Assembly (NCBI GenBank): GCA_030694465.1
Contig: JAUXYJ010000054.1
Location: forward strand, 186,001-250,000
From: Deltaproteobacteria bacterium
GTDB taxonomy: Bacteria > Myxococcota_A > Polyangia > Polyangiales > Ga0077539
Reading direction: 5' to 3'
Length of the DNA: 64,000 nucleotides
Each line of letters begins with the position of its first letter. The first letter of the stretch is position 1. The notes beneath the pieces are model-generated. The model was not told the DNA's origin and did not search any database. It saw only the letters and a list, made by a program, of their open reading frames with translations. Position numbers and translations under genes: made by a program. This document shows, in pieces, positions 18,432 to 27,987 of the stretch.

Positions 18432-18869
18432 CTAGACCCGCGATGCGACGATATAGCGCTCGGTGGCTAGCGCTGTTTGCACGCTCGCGACGGCTGTCTC
18501 GACCGTCGCGCAATCGAGACACATGACGATCTCGTACCAGACATCCACGACACGGTTGTCGTCACTCACCGACCGCAACTCCCTCGCGTTAGCCGACGTC
18601 TCGACGTATCCGAGCGCGAACAACGGCTGAATGGCGGCTCGCACACTCGCGAACTGAAGCTCGGGATCCAGAGTCGGCGAGTCGCTTTGCTGTGCACGCG
18701 CGGTGACCGTCACACGCATCGGCTCTCCAACAGCCAACCGAATCCCAGCTTCCATCAGGTGCAAATGCTGTCGCTCGGCGATGTGCACCTCGTCGTCCTT
18801 GACGCGAAATACCTCAACTCCAGCATCGGTCAACGCGCGTCGCAGCTCTTTTGCGGACAGTATTGTCAC
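18432..18869 (-). CDS. Hypothetical protein, 145 aa
   Basis: GTG start at 18869, chosen because AGGAG (complement of 18880-18884) sits ten bases upstream; a longer in-frame ATG at 19022 has no such support. The product begins VTILSAKELRRALTDAGVEV, has no signal peptide or membrane helix, and contains a single central cysteine in EIVMCLDCATVE (two Cys, C-x-x-C spacing). I do not recognise the family. It lies alone between the helicase-associated-like gene and the patatin gene. Confidence 0.6.
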   Translation of the reverse strand: MTILSAKELRRALTDAGVEVFRVKDDEVHIAERQHLHLMEAGIRLAVGEPMRVTVTARAQQSDSPTLDPELQFASVRAAIQPLFALGYVETSANARELRSVSDDNRVVDVWYEIVMCLDCATVETAVASVQTALATERYIVASRV

Positions 18870-19158
18870 GAACGTTAGACTCCTGAGGCAGCAGTTTTCC
18901 TGCAGATTCACCGGCAAATACGCGGGGCAAGGGTCCCTCACGCGCACTCCTGTCAGATCCCGCACTCCATACCATACTCGATGACAATTCACGGCAAAGG
19001 AGCGCAGCGAATCACCCCGCAAACGCTTTGAACTGCCAACGACTCGGTCTGGAGACCGTCGTGACAGCTTTCGCCGCGACCAACGCGAAGCGGTTTGCTA
19101 GGGTGCCTCTTGTCCGCTGAGCCACGCAGGCGCACACAGCGAACAAGCGCAACCATCG

Positions 19159-20646
19159 ATGGAGACAGTTCTGCTATTCGGCGCCGATCCCGGCAGCTTT
19201 CAATGGCCTTCTTCTGCAAGGACAATGGGCGAGGGCGAAATACACATCGCTCGCTCCGACGGGTCATTGCTCGCGCTCATTTTCGAGAACGACATCAACC
19301 GCGCAAGCCGCCGCATCGCAGCCCGCACCATCGACGCGGCTTTCATCGATGGGCGCGCTCCGCGCGAGAGGCTCGCAGAGGCGCTTCTCGAGCGAATGTT
19401 TCCTCCGCATGACGCGGCGGGACTTGTGCGGCGCGGGCGGACCCTTGTCGCCGTGGATGCGACAGAGGCCGGTGTAGAGCTCGCGCGGCGAGCGGGCCAT
19501 CAGCGGCTCGCGTCAGTCCTGCTGTCGCCCAATGCCAAGGACGTCTTCGAGGCCGTTGAGCGTCTTTTCGCTGCTGAAAAGCGAGGTCGAATCGCGCTCT
19601 GCCTCGCCGGCGGAGGCATCGAAGGGCTGCTGTACGAGCTGGGCGTCGTCCGAGCCATGGATGAGTTTTTCGTCGATCGGCACATCAACGATTTCGACTT
19701 GTTCTTTGGCATCTCAGCCGGGTCCATTTTGGGCGCGTTGCTCGCCAACGGGCTCCATCCCGCAGAGATCGCCGACGGGCTGCGCCGCGGAAACCATCGC
19801 CTCGATCGGATCACACGGGGCGACATTTTTGACCCTAATTTTGCTGGGATTCTGAGGCAACTGGGGGGATTCACGAAGGATCTCCTTGGGCGCGGCGAGT
19901 CTCGCAACATCGTCTCGGCAGCGTATCGCGCGATCCCCTCGGGCGCGTTTGCCGGCGACGCACTGCGCAAGTACATGCAGCGGCAGCTGCAGCGACCCGG
20001 AATGAGCGACTCGTTTCACTCATTGCGACGCCCGCTCTTTGTCGGTGCGACCGATCAAGACACAGGCGAGGCCGTGGTGTTTGGTGAGCCGGGTTTCTCT
20101 GACGTCCCGGTTCACCTTGCCGTTCGCGCATCGTCCGCGCTTGTCCCGTTCTATGCGCCGCAAAAGATCGCTGGGCGCTACTACATTGACGGCGCGTTTA
20201 CTCGCACGACCAACATGCGCGTCGCAGCCAAGCATGGGGCAACGCTCGCCATTGTGGTCGATCCGTTGGTGCCGTTGCACTCTGAAGAGTCCGGCTACGT
20301 TAACAAGCGCGGGGGGCTCTTTGGCGCGATGCAGGGCCTCAAATGCTTGATCAATGGCCGCTTTGACAAGGCCGAGGGCAGCATCCGCGAGATGTTTCCT
20401 GACGTAGCCTTTCATCTCTTTCGCCCCGAGGGCGACGAGATGCGGATCTTGTCCGGATCACCCATGAAATTTCTCTACCGCGAAGAGGTCGAGCAGCTCG
20501 CCTACGAGCGCACGCGACGCAAACTGCTCGCACGCGAGTCGGTCCTTGCCCGGGATTTTGCCCGACATGGATGGATCTTTCGTGCACCCCCCGCGCGCCG
20601 CCAAGACACCCTCGCGTTTGGTCCCATCGCGCAAGCGAGCGTCTGA
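19159..20646 (+). CDS. Patatin-like phospholipase
   Basis: Lipid acyl hydrolase of the patatin family with a Ser-Asp dyad. The oxyanion loop GGGIEG is at 151-156, the nucleophile elbow GISAG at 184-188 (Ser186), and the catalytic Asp is in DGA at 344-346. The first 140 residues are an extra N-terminal domain of unknown type. No signal peptide, so probably cytosolic or secreted by another route. ATG at 19159 is taken, and ATG at 19225 is possible. The BtuF-like gene follows after 31 bases. Confidence 0.92.
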   Translation: METVLLFGADPGSFQWPSSARTMGEGEIHIARSDGSLLALIFENDINRASRRIAARTIDAAFIDGRAPRERLAEALLERMFPPHDAAGLVRRGRTLVAVDATEAGVELARRAGHQRLASVLLSPNAKDVFEAVERLFAAEKRGRIALCLAGGGIEGLLYELGVVRAMDEFFVDRHINDFDLFFGISAGSILGALLANGLHPAEIADGLRRGNHRLDRITRGDIFDPNFAGILRQLGGFTKDLLGRGESRNIVSAAYRAIPSGAFAGDALRKYMQRQLQRPGMSDSFHSLRRPLFVGATDQDTGEAVVFGEPGFSDVPVHLAVRASSALVPFYAPQKIAGRYYIDGAFTRTTNMRVAAKHGATLAIVVDPLVPLHSEESGYVNKRGGLFGAMQGLKCLINGRFDKAEGSIREMFPDVAFHLFRPEGDEMRILSGSPMKFLYREEVEQLAYERTRRKLLARESVLARDFARHGWIFRAPPARRQDTLAFGPIAQASV

Positions 20647-20677
20647 GCGCCAGAGGCACAACACCGAGCACCGAGCG

Positions 20678-21559
20678 ATGCACCAAGACACCATTGTCGA
20701 CGCCATGGGCTTTGCGATTTCGAGCGCGTCTCGCCCCATGCGCATCGTGTCTCTTGTGCCAAGCGAGACCGAAGCGGTCGCGCAATTGGGCGCAGGGGAC
20801 CGGCTCGTCGGACGCACCGACTACTGTGTTCATCCTGCAAATTTGCTATCCAATGTCCCATCGGTGGGTGGCACAAAGGACGCAAGTATCGACGCTATTG
20901 TCGCGCTCAGGCCAGACGTCGTCCTGTGCAACCAAGAAGAGAACACACCCCACATCGTCGAGTCGCTCCGTGCCCGAGGGATCACTGTTCACGTCAGCTT
21001 TCCCAAGAGCGTCGACGAAGCGGCGGCGCTGCTCGATGATCTAGCTGTCATTCTCCACGCTGATGCGCTCGGGCTCGCGGCGCTCTGCGAGATGCACGTC
21101 GCGCTCTCGGCGCTCCGAGAGCGTCGCGCCAGCGCTGTGCCAACGCGGGTGTTTTGCCCCATCTGGATGGACCCCTTGATGACCATCCACGGCGAGACCT
21201 TTATGTCCGACGCGCTGGATCTCGCGGGGGCCTACAACGTGTTTAGCGATCGCCCTCGTCGATACCCGCTCGCTGCGGATTTGGGCCTGCGCGCGCCACT
21301 CGATAACGCACGAGTGCAGGGTCGCGACACGCGGTACCCCAGAGTGACGCACGAGGAGCTCATCGCGCGTGCACCGCAGCTCATCGTGTTGCCAGACGAG
21401 CCTCATCCGTTCTCTGCGCAGGACGCCGAGGTGTTCACCAACTTAGGCATCGAGAACTGCGCGGTGCTCCACGTGATGGGCCGCGATCTCTGCTGGTATT
21501 CGTTGAGCATGGCCAGCGGAATCTCTGCAATTTCACAAGTCATTCGTGATCACCGCTGA
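20678..21559 (+). CDS. BtuF/TroA-type substrate-binding protein (cobalamin-binding family)
   Basis: Helical-backbone periplasmic-binding fold typical of BtuF and related cobalamin/siderophore binders. It begins MRIVSLVPSETEAVAQLG, then GRTDYC, VGGTKDASIDAIVALRPDVV and ENTPHIVESLRARGI, and ends with a second lobe (DALDLAGAYNVF). No signal peptide is seen at ATG 20678 or at internal ATGs 20705 and 20738, as in the cytosolic homologues sometimes found in bacteria. No ABC permease or ATPase gene is next to it; a DMT-family transporter overlaps its 3' end. Confidence 0.82.
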   Translation: MHQDTIVDAMGFAISSASRPMRIVSLVPSETEAVAQLGAGDRLVGRTDYCVHPANLLSNVPSVGGTKDASIDAIVALRPDVVLCNQEENTPHIVESLRARGITVHVSFPKSVDEAAALLDDLAVILHADALGLAALCEMHVALSALRERRASAVPTRVFCPIWMDPLMTIHGETFMSDALDLAGAYNVFSDRPRRYPLAADLGLRAPLDNARVQGRDTRYPRVTHEELIARAPQLIVLPDEPHPFSAQDAEVFTNLGIENCAVLHVMGRDLCWYSLSMASGISAISQVIRDHR

Positions 21560-22502
21560 GCCAAAGGGGCCTAGCCCGCGCCGCGTCGCTGCGGTTCTTG
21601 CGCTGGGCGTCGCCGCGATCGCATGCGCCGCGCCGCTGATTCGTCAGACCCAAACCGCAGGAGCGCTTTACGGACTCTCGGGAGCCGTGACGATCGCAGC
21701 GGGGCGGATGGTCTTCGCGGCGGTGGTCCTCTTGCCAGCAGCGTTGAGCGCCCGTCGACGCCGAGAGAAGCAGCCTCCGTGGCGGCTCGCGCTGCTCGCG
21801 GGGATCGCGCTTGCGCTGCATTTTTCCACCTGGATTAGCTCGCTACAGTATACGACGATGGCCGCGTCGACGGTCATCGTGACCAGCAATCCGGTCTGGG
21901 TTGCCGTGATTGACGCGATCCAAAGGCGCAGGCTCCCATCACGTCTCACGTCGCTCGGGCTCACGGTTTGTATGGCTGGTGCCCTCGCGCTCGCATGGTC
22001 GAACAACGCCCCAAGCGCACACGCGAGCGCGCCATTGCTCGGAAATTCGCTAGCACTTCTGGGAGCCTGGAGCGCTACCGCCTACTATCTCATGGGGCGC
22101 CAAGCGCAGTCATCGGGTGCGTCACTGACCTCCATGGCCACCTGGATCTACGCCAGCGCTGCGCTCGTCTTGGCTGCGCTCTCTGCGGCGACTGGGAGCA
22201 TTCAACGCATCGGACAGCCGGGCGTGTGGCCGTGGCTGCTGGCGCTCGCGCTCGTCCCACAGCTCGTAGGACACACATCGTTTCACTGGGCGATGAAGCA
22301 TCGTAGCGCGACGGCCGTGACGTCCGTGATCTTGCTAGAGCCCATCGGAGCGACAGCGCTCGGGTTTGTTTTCTTCAGCGAATCACCAGAGATTTCGACG
22401 TTGTTGTCGGGGGGTGTCTTGCTGCTTGGTGTCTGGCTCACGACGCTAGGCGAACGCGGTCGTGTCGAAGAATCACCATCACGCGCGGTCGATCAAGGTT
22501 AG
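21546..22502 (+). CDS. EamA/DMT-family transporter
   Basis: Ten hydrophobic segments across 318 residues and two EamA-like repeats (first with ALHFSTWISSLQYTTMAASTVIVTSNPVWVA split over TM3-4, second with SVILLEPIGATALG) identify a drug/metabolite exporter of unknown substrate. The GTG start at 21546 overlaps the preceding coding region by 14 bases, and the MFS gene starts 10 bases after its stop, so all three are probably one operon. Confidence 0.9.
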   Translation: MITAEPKGPSPRRVAAVLALGVAAIACAAPLIRQTQTAGALYGLSGAVTIAAGRMVFAAVVLLPAALSARRRREKQPPWRLALLAGIALALHFSTWISSLQYTTMAASTVIVTSNPVWVAVIDAIQRRRLPSRLTSLGLTVCMAGALALAWSNNAPSAHASAPLLGNSLALLGAWSATAYYLMGRQAQSSGASLTSMATWIYASAALVLAALSAATGSIQRIGQPGVWPWLLALALVPQLVGHTSFHWAMKHRSATAVTSVILLEPIGATALGFVFFSESPEISTLLSGGVLLLGVWLTTLGERGRVEESPSRAVDQG

Positions 22503-22512
22503 GATTTCGCGC

Positions 22513-23760
22513 GTGAGCGAGCCCACGATTCCACACAAAGTCCCCTTCACGCCCTACCAGTGGAGGCTGTTCTTCTTTCTGTCCGTGGCGACCTTCTTCG
22601 AGGGCTTTGACATGTTCGCCCTCACACAGATTTTACCGAGCCTCACGCGTGAGTGGCGGCTCAGCGCGCCTGAGCTTGGGCTGCTCGCGGCGGCGACCAA
22701 CGCGGGCACGATGCTGGCGTATTTTCTCGTCCGCAGCGCAGACCGCTGGGGTCGCAAGTCGGTGCTCTCGGTCACCATCGTGGGCTACACCATTGCGTCG
22801 TTAATGACTGCATTTGCGCAGGGCCCTGTGACATTTGCGCTGCTCCAGTGCGTCGCTCGGATCTTTCTCATCGGCGAGTGGACCACAGCCATGGTGTACG
22901 CCAGCGAAGAGTTTCCGGCAGACCGTCGCGGCACTGTGGTGGGTACGATCCAAGCGGTGGCGAGCGTCGGCGCGATCGTCTGCGCGGGAGTTGTGCCATT
23001 CTTGCTCAAGACCTCACTAGGATGGCGATCGATCTATGTCGTGGGCGCGCTCCCGCTGATCGCGATCGCGTTCGCGAGGCGCACCCTCCGTGAGAGCAGC
23101 CGCTTTGAAAAGGTCAAAGCCGAGGGCGAGCTCAAGCGCCAACCGCTGCTCGCGCTCTTGAAGGGCCCCCACGCCAAGCGGCTGTTGCAGCTCGGCCTGA
23201 TCTGGTCGTGCACCTACGTATGCACGCAGAACACCGTGACATTTTTCAAGCAATTCGTCGTCAACGAGCGGCACTGGAGCGACGCCCAGGTGGGCAAAGT
23301 GATCTCGCTCGCGGCGCTCATTTCGATGCCGTTGGTGTTTGGCGCGGGCAAACTATTGGATGGCTTGGGCCGCCGCCGCAGCGCGGTCGTTGTGTACTTC
23401 GCGCTTGTGTTCGGGTGCCTCGGCGCGTTCACCCTCACGCAGACCGTGCCGCTCACCATCGCGTTGGTGCTCAACGTGTTTGCACAGAGCGCGGTCCTCG
23501 CGCTGCTCAACGCGTACACCGGAGAGCTGTTTCCGACGCACGTCCGTGGCGACGCGTTTGCGTGGGCGAACAACATCTTGGGGCGTATCGGCTATGTGCT
23601 CTCGCCCATCGTCCTAGGACGCATGGCGCAATCGGTGGGGTGGGGACCGGCGATCGCAAGCACCGCCGGATTTGCAGCGATCGCGCTCGTATTGATCCTC
23701 CTGTGGCTCCCCGAGACCCGCGGCCTTGAGCTCGAGCAGATCGCAGCCGAGACGCACTAA
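22513..23760 (+). CDS. MFS transporter, metabolite/H+ symporter type
   Basis: Twelve-helix major facilitator of 415 residues. Family signs are FFEGFDMFALTQILP in TM1, the loop-2 motif RSADRWGRKSVL, YASEEFPADRRGTVVG, the second-half loop LDGLGRRRSAV, and YTGELFPTHVRG. This pattern is shared with sugar and organic-acid symporters. GTG at 22513 is chosen because AGGTTAGGA lies upstream and it follows the DMT gene closely; an ATG-type extension to 22462 would overlap that gene by about 40 bases. Confidence 0.9.
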   Translation: MSEPTIPHKVPFTPYQWRLFFFLSVATFFEGFDMFALTQILPSLTREWRLSAPELGLLAAATNAGTMLAYFLVRSADRWGRKSVLSVTIVGYTIASLMTAFAQGPVTFALLQCVARIFLIGEWTTAMVYASEEFPADRRGTVVGTIQAVASVGAIVCAGVVPFLLKTSLGWRSIYVVGALPLIAIAFARRTLRESSRFEKVKAEGELKRQPLLALLKGPHAKRLLQLGLIWSCTYVCTQNTVTFFKQFVVNERHWSDAQVGKVISLAALISMPLVFGAGKLLDGLGRRRSAVVVYFALVFGCLGAFTLTQTVPLTIALVLNVFAQSAVLALLNAYTGELFPTHVRGDAFAWANNILGRIGYVLSPIVLGRMAQSVGWGPAIASTAGFAAIALVLILLWLPETRGLELEQIAAETH

Positions 23761-23934
23761 AAAGCGCTCTCATTGAGCAGCGTCGACGCAAAAATCAATG
23801 CAGTGTGACGAGCCCAACGTTCAGCGGTCGAGAGGTCCTGGTCCTGCAGATGCGAAGCAAGCACCTCCGACCTCGTTCGATCTCCAGCGCGCTCAAGCGC
23901 ACCAGACACGCGCACGATGACCTTGTGATGAAAA

Positions 23935-24819
23935 TTGCGCTCGATGCAGTGTCGCGACCCCACGACCGAGCGGAGTCAAACCTTAAAGACCCTCATCGAA
24001 GCACTCAATTCTCACGCAGACTCATTCTCTCGCAGCGCCGACGATCGCCTAGCGCAAGACGTACGAGCCCACGCGAGACGCTTGTTCGATGGGTCCGGCA
24101 TCTCGTTCTTCTCAGACCACCGCAAGCGCTTCACCCTAACTTCTAGGATGGCGTCTGACTTAACGCTCATTGAGGCATCCGCGCAGACGGGAGCGTCACC
24201 AACGACCCCGTCGAGCGCGCCATGGCGGCGGGCTGGGCTGCCATCGGACTCGTCCCCTACCTTGGGCCCCTTGCAAACGCCGCACGGTCGTTAAGCCAAG
24301 CTGGGCGCCCTGTCCAGGCGAGTCGCTCTGCGGCGACCTTCGTGAGCACCGTCGTCCAGCGCACACGCGTTGCCGAGACTGCTGCGCACAACAACGTGCG
24401 CACGGGAGGAGCTGCAGCCCGCAGAGCGAGCGCCACCGCCCCGCCCAAGCAGCCCCGCACCCGCGACGCTGGGCATGTGCTTTGTGGCCGCAACGCTCAT
24501 CGAGACTGCGAACGGTCCACGAGCCATCGAGTCCATCAAGGTCGGCGACCGCGTGTTTGCCAAGAGCGACTCCACGGGCGAAATCGGGCTCCTCTCAGTC
24601 GAAGCGGTCCACGTCCACGCCCACCAACCCACCATCGTCGTGACTGTATGCTCTCGCGACATCGCGCTGCTGAAAGCATCACACCCTTGCCCCCGTGAGC
24701 ACCTGCCCGAAGCTGATCCCTTGGGCTCGCGTGGTGCGCACCGCAGTAAGGCTGGTTGCGCAGGGTTCTCCGCCGTGGGCAGATCGTGCGCGCACACGAT
24801 CAGCCGCGCCCGATGTTGA
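23935..24819 (+). pseudogene. Remnant of a Hint-domain (polymorphic-toxin-like) protein
   Basis: No single frame is open here, but pieces of one protein appear in successive frames. One piece, in frame from 24174, reads DGSVTNDPVERAMAAGW with AIGLVPYLGPLANAARSL, like pre-toxin regions. After a +1 shift before 24478 a Hint (intein-like) domain starts: CFVAATLIETANGP, then AIESIKVGDRVFAKS and TGEIGLLSVEAV. The usual T-P-x-HPF continuation is lost after about 24660. An upstream piece near 23935-24170 is less certain. The boundaries are approximate. I read it as a decayed polymorphic toxin or Rhs-like gene next to tRNA-Thr. Confidence 0.6.
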
Positions 24820-25063
24820 CTGGACGCTGCCTGCGCAGGGCGCAGCGTGTGCCCGTTCGGACCGCACGAGCAGCAGTGCGCTGTCGCGAACGAGCGGCGC
24901 TTGGCTGGCGTCGAGGTGCTCGTGATCTCGCGCTCGCCCTGGCCTCGGGGTGCGCTGAGTTGTGTACACAACTGCGGTCTATTGGGGGCTATTCAAGCGC
25001 ACTTCGCGGCTGGGCGCTCTCGACCTGCGAGAGCGATCTACCTGCGAATTTGCTGGGATTCTG

Positions 25064-25138
25064 TGGAGCCACCCATCGGGATTGAACCGACGACCTGCGG
25101 TTTACGAAACCGCTGCTCTACCACTGAGCTAGGGTGGC
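25064..25138 (-). tRNA. tRNA-Thr (anticodon CGT)
   Basis: The complement folds as a complete tRNA. The acceptor GCCACCC pairs with GGGTGGC. The D arm is GCTC/GAGC. The anticodon stem GCGGT/ACCGC holds loop TTCGTAA with anticodon CGT, which reads ACG. The T arm is GTCGG-TTCAATC-CCGAT. CCA is encoded (25064-25066), with T as discriminator. A GATAAT hexamer (complement of 25154-25159) lies 15 bases upstream and could be its -10, though no good -35 was seen. It lies between the Hint remnant and threonine aldolase. Confidence 0.97.
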
Positions 25139-25245
25139 GACGAAGGCGCGTCTATTATCACGACCGTTCGGCAGCGCAAGACCCAAACACGCATCGATGC
25201 GACGACCGCGTCCCTTTACGATCACTCCTCCAGCACGGCACCCGT

Positions 25246-26268
25246 ATGAATACACCCACCGATTTGCGAAGCGACACAGTCACCCGCCCCAGCGCTGAGA
25301 TGTACGACGCGATGCGCACCGCGCCCGTCGGCGACGATGTCTTCGGCGAAGACCCGAGCGTGCTGTCACTCCAGAAAGTCGTCGCAGAGATGCTGGGCAA
25401 AGAGGCTGCGCTGTTTGTGCCCAGCGGCACTATGGCAAACCAGCTCGGGCTGATTGTAAACGCACAGCGCGGCGACGAAGTGCTCGTGGGCGAGGGGGCC
25501 CATTGCCTCTGGTACGAAACCGGCGGAGCGAGCATTTTGGCGCAGGTCCAGTGCCAGACCATCGGTGAAGGGGGCTTCTTCGGAGCAAGCGAAATCACTG
25601 GCGCAGTCCACCCTCCTGCCGACTGGAACCCGACCGTAAGCACCGTGTGCTTTGAGAACACCCACAACCGCGCCGGCGGACGCATCTGGCCCGCTGCACT
25701 TCGGCTCCAAGCCCTGCGCGCTGCACTTGAGCTCGGATTGCACACCCACCTCGACGGCGCCCGCCTCTGGAACGCCCACATCGCATCGGGCGAATCACTG
25801 GCGTCGATCTGTGACGGGTTTGACACCGTCGCAGTGTGTTTCTCGAAGGGCTTGGGAGCTCCAGTGGGCTCTATGCTTTGCGGCGATCGCGAGCGCATCG
25901 CAGTGGCTCGGCGTTGGCGCAAGCGCTTGGGCGGAGGCATGCGCCAGGCCGGAGTCCTCGCAGCCGCCGCTCAGTTTGCGCTCGTCCATCATCTGCCGCA
26001 GTTGAGCCGAGACCACGAGCTCGCAGAGCGCCTCTCAGCAAGACTCTCGGGTCACGGATTGCGGGTCGCAAAACCCGAGACCAACATCGTCATGATCGAT
26101 CTTGAGACGACACAATTCGCCAGCGAATTGGCTGTCCGATTGGCTACTCAAGGGGTGCTCGTTTCTGCGTTTGGACCGCACCGACTGCGGGCTGTAACTC
26201 ACCGGGACGTGAGCGAAGAACAGATCGCATCTGCAGCAGACATCATCGCGGCGGTGGTCCAGTCGTGA
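25246..26268 (+). CDS. ltaE: Low-specificity L-threonine aldolase
   Basis: PLP enzyme cleaving threonine or allo-threonine to glycine and acetaldehyde. The start MNTPTDLRSDTVTRPS matches the family's DxRSDTVTxP opening, then GDDVFGEDPSV, LFVPSGTMANQ, ENTHNRAGG, HLDGARLWNA and the PLP-lysine region CFSKGLGAPVGS. 340 residues, close to normal. ATG at 25246 is chosen. An upstream extension would be translated through the antisense of the tRNA and is rejected. The TPR lipoprotein gene overlaps its stop by four bases. Confidence 0.95.
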   Translation: MNTPTDLRSDTVTRPSAEMYDAMRTAPVGDDVFGEDPSVLSLQKVVAEMLGKEAALFVPSGTMANQLGLIVNAQRGDEVLVGEGAHCLWYETGGASILAQVQCQTIGEGGFFGASEITGAVHPPADWNPTVSTVCFENTHNRAGGRIWPAALRLQALRAALELGLHTHLDGARLWNAHIASGESLASICDGFDTVAVCFSKGLGAPVGSMLCGDRERIAVARRWRKRLGGGMRQAGVLAAAAQFALVHHLPQLSRDHELAERLSARLSGHGLRVAKPETNIVMIDLETTQFASELAVRLATQGVLVSAFGPHRLRAVTHRDVSEEQIASAADIIAAVVQS

Positions 26269-27299
26269 AGCGACTGCAGCTGCTCGCCGTAGTCCATTTT
26301 CTGTGGCTCAGCGGGTGCGCATACCAGAGGCCAGAGTCGTTTGTTCGTGCATGCGCAGAGGCCGCCCGAGCGACGAGCGCGGGTCGGTTTGCAGAGGCCG
26401 CCCGTGCATACGATCGCGCTGTGTCGACCACCGACCGACCTCTCGATCGTGATGAAGCGGTCTATCGTGCAGGCCAAGCGTGGCGACGCTCAGGCGATAC
26501 GGTCACCGCGCTGGCACGCTTTGAGTGGCTCGCGCGCAACGGAGACGACGCCACGCGGCGCACCCGAGGCGAGCTCGAAGCGGTACGAATTTACTTCGAT
26601 CGAGGTCAATGGGATCGCGCAGAGCAGGTCGCGATCGAGGTCGCCGCGAGGCAGCCCTCGATGGGCGCTGGGCGTAGAGCGATCGAGCTGTCTCTCATCG
26701 AGGCCGACTCACGCGACCAGAGTGGAATCGCTGCGATTTCGCTCATCGATCGAGCTTGGTTGCGTCTGTCCCGCACCGAGCTCGCCGCGATGCTCGACAT
26801 CGAGCGGGCGCGGCGATTGGTGCTCCAGGGACAGCCCGAACAGGCCGTGATCGCGCTTGAGCGCTCGCTCAGGTGGCGCTACCCCCAGAACCCACGCTGG
26901 GATGACGGAAGCTGGGAGCTCTCACAGTTGCTGTTGCAGCTAAACCGACCTGATCAAGCGCTCGCGGTGATCAACCGAGCGCTCGAGCCGGCAGAGAGCC
27001 TCGCGCTCATCCCAGGGTCCTCGGTCCGCCCGCGGTTTCCGCAGCTGGCCCTCGAGCGTGGCCGCGTGCTTGAGACGTTGGGGCGCCTGCCCGAAGCCGC
27101 GACAGCCTATCGCGCGATGTACAACCAGTTCGCACACTCAACGCTTCGCGACGACGCGCTTGAGCAAGAAGCACGCGTACTGCGGTTGCTGGGAGAGACG
27201 GCGCGCGCTTGTACCGTGGATCAGCAGCTGGCACGTGACTTTTCTCAAACCCGACGCGGCAGAGCCGCGAGCGAGCGAATGAGAAGCTGCAGTCACTAA
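26265..27299 (+). CDS. TPR-repeat lipoprotein
   Basis: GTG at 26265 overlaps the aldolase stop (GTGA). The signal peptide ends in a lipobox LSGC (residues 15-18), so the mature protein is lipid-anchored in the envelope. The rest is helical and fits tetratricopeptide repeats (for example TSAGRFAEAARAYDRAV, EAVYRAGQAWRRSGD, LLQLNRPDQALAVINRAL and LGRLPEAATAYRAMYNQF), like scaffold lipoproteins of the YfgC/BamD kind. No partner can be inferred from the aldolase. Confidence 0.85.
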   Translation: MKRLQLLAVVHFLWLSGCAYQRPESFVRACAEAARATSAGRFAEAARAYDRAVSTTDRPLDRDEAVYRAGQAWRRSGDTVTALARFEWLARNGDDATRRTRGELEAVRIYFDRGQWDRAEQVAIEVAARQPSMGAGRRAIELSLIEADSRDQSGIAAISLIDRAWLRLSRTELAAMLDIERARRLVLQGQPEQAVIALERSLRWRYPQNPRWDDGSWELSQLLLQLNRPDQALAVINRALEPAESLALIPGSSVRPRFPQLALERGRVLETLGRLPEAATAYRAMYNQFAHSTLRDDALEQEARVLRLLGETARACTVDQQLARDFSQTRRGRAASERMRSCSH

Positions 27300-27351
27300 G
27301 CTGTTCAGGAGAGACCAGGAAGAAGGCTAAACTCTGCAAATATCCAGAGAT

Positions 27352-27744
27352 TTACTCGTCTTCGACTTCTTCTTCTTCTTCGCCAGCGCCAAACTCCAGT
27401 TCGTCGTCGTCGTCGAACTCTCCGGCAGCTTCCTCGGTCTCTTCTACCTCGTCGTCGTCGTCGCTCTCTTGGCCCTCGAACTTGAGTTCGATGCCAACAT
27501 CAGCGAGCTGTGCCTCCAAGAGGTCGAAGAGCTCATCAAGCTCATCGCCGCTCCACTCGTCGAGGACGTCTCCGAGAAAGTCGTACAGATCCGTGTCGAT
27601 TCGACGCTCGATCTCCTCGACCTGCTCTTCTCCAAATGAATCCAACAGATCTTCGCGCAGTGTCTCCGTATCGCCCTCTTCCATGGCGTCTACGGCAGAC
27701 TGTCGAAGTTGTCGGAGCGTGCGCTTGTCGAGAACGATCTCCAT
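27352..27744 (-). CDS. Highly acidic small protein, unknown
   Basis: A 130-residue protein starting MEIVLDKRTLRQLRQSAVDA. The first 85 residues look helical with regular acidic pattern (TLREDLLDSFGEEQVEEIE; DLYDFLGDVLDEWSGDELD). The last 45 are almost entirely Asp and Glu, ending in EEEEEVEDE. It has no Cys, signal peptide or membrane helix. The sequence is not low-complexity in its first two-thirds, which supports a real gene. Function unknown; a nucleic-acid mimic or a basic-protein chaperone is possible but untested. Confidence 0.72.
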   Translation of the reverse strand: MEIVLDKRTLRQLRQSAVDAMEEGDTETLREDLLDSFGEEQVEEIERRIDTDLYDFLGDVLDEWSGDELDELFDLLEAQLADVGIELKFEGQESDDDDEVEETEEAAGEFDDDDELEFGAGEEEEEVEDE

Positions 27745-27987
27745 CGGTCTAGCTGTCCTTTGTCATCCTTGGCGCGTCGCAACGAACTTGGTCCCGCAGC
27801 CACCACACATACATGCAGAAGCGGGCCAAGACGAACCGGCGAATAGCTTGGTCGTTTGGGGTTGTCAACGAAGGCTTTCATTGAGCGCGCACTGTTGCGC
27901 GTTTAGGTCACCCAGAAAGATGAAAGTGCGGGTGTGTAACGCGGTGTTCTTGACCGCACTGATGGGAGGTAGTGGAATCCCTCCGCG

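Noticed and set aside
23757..23963. Minus-strand frame of 68 codons after the MFS gene
   Set aside because: No family signal and no ribosome site; could be part of the same decayed region but cannot be shown.
24847..25245. N-terminal extension of the threonine aldolase frame
   Set aside because: It translates the antisense of the tRNA (GIEPTTCGLRN-type peptide, a known artefact); the family start is at 25246.
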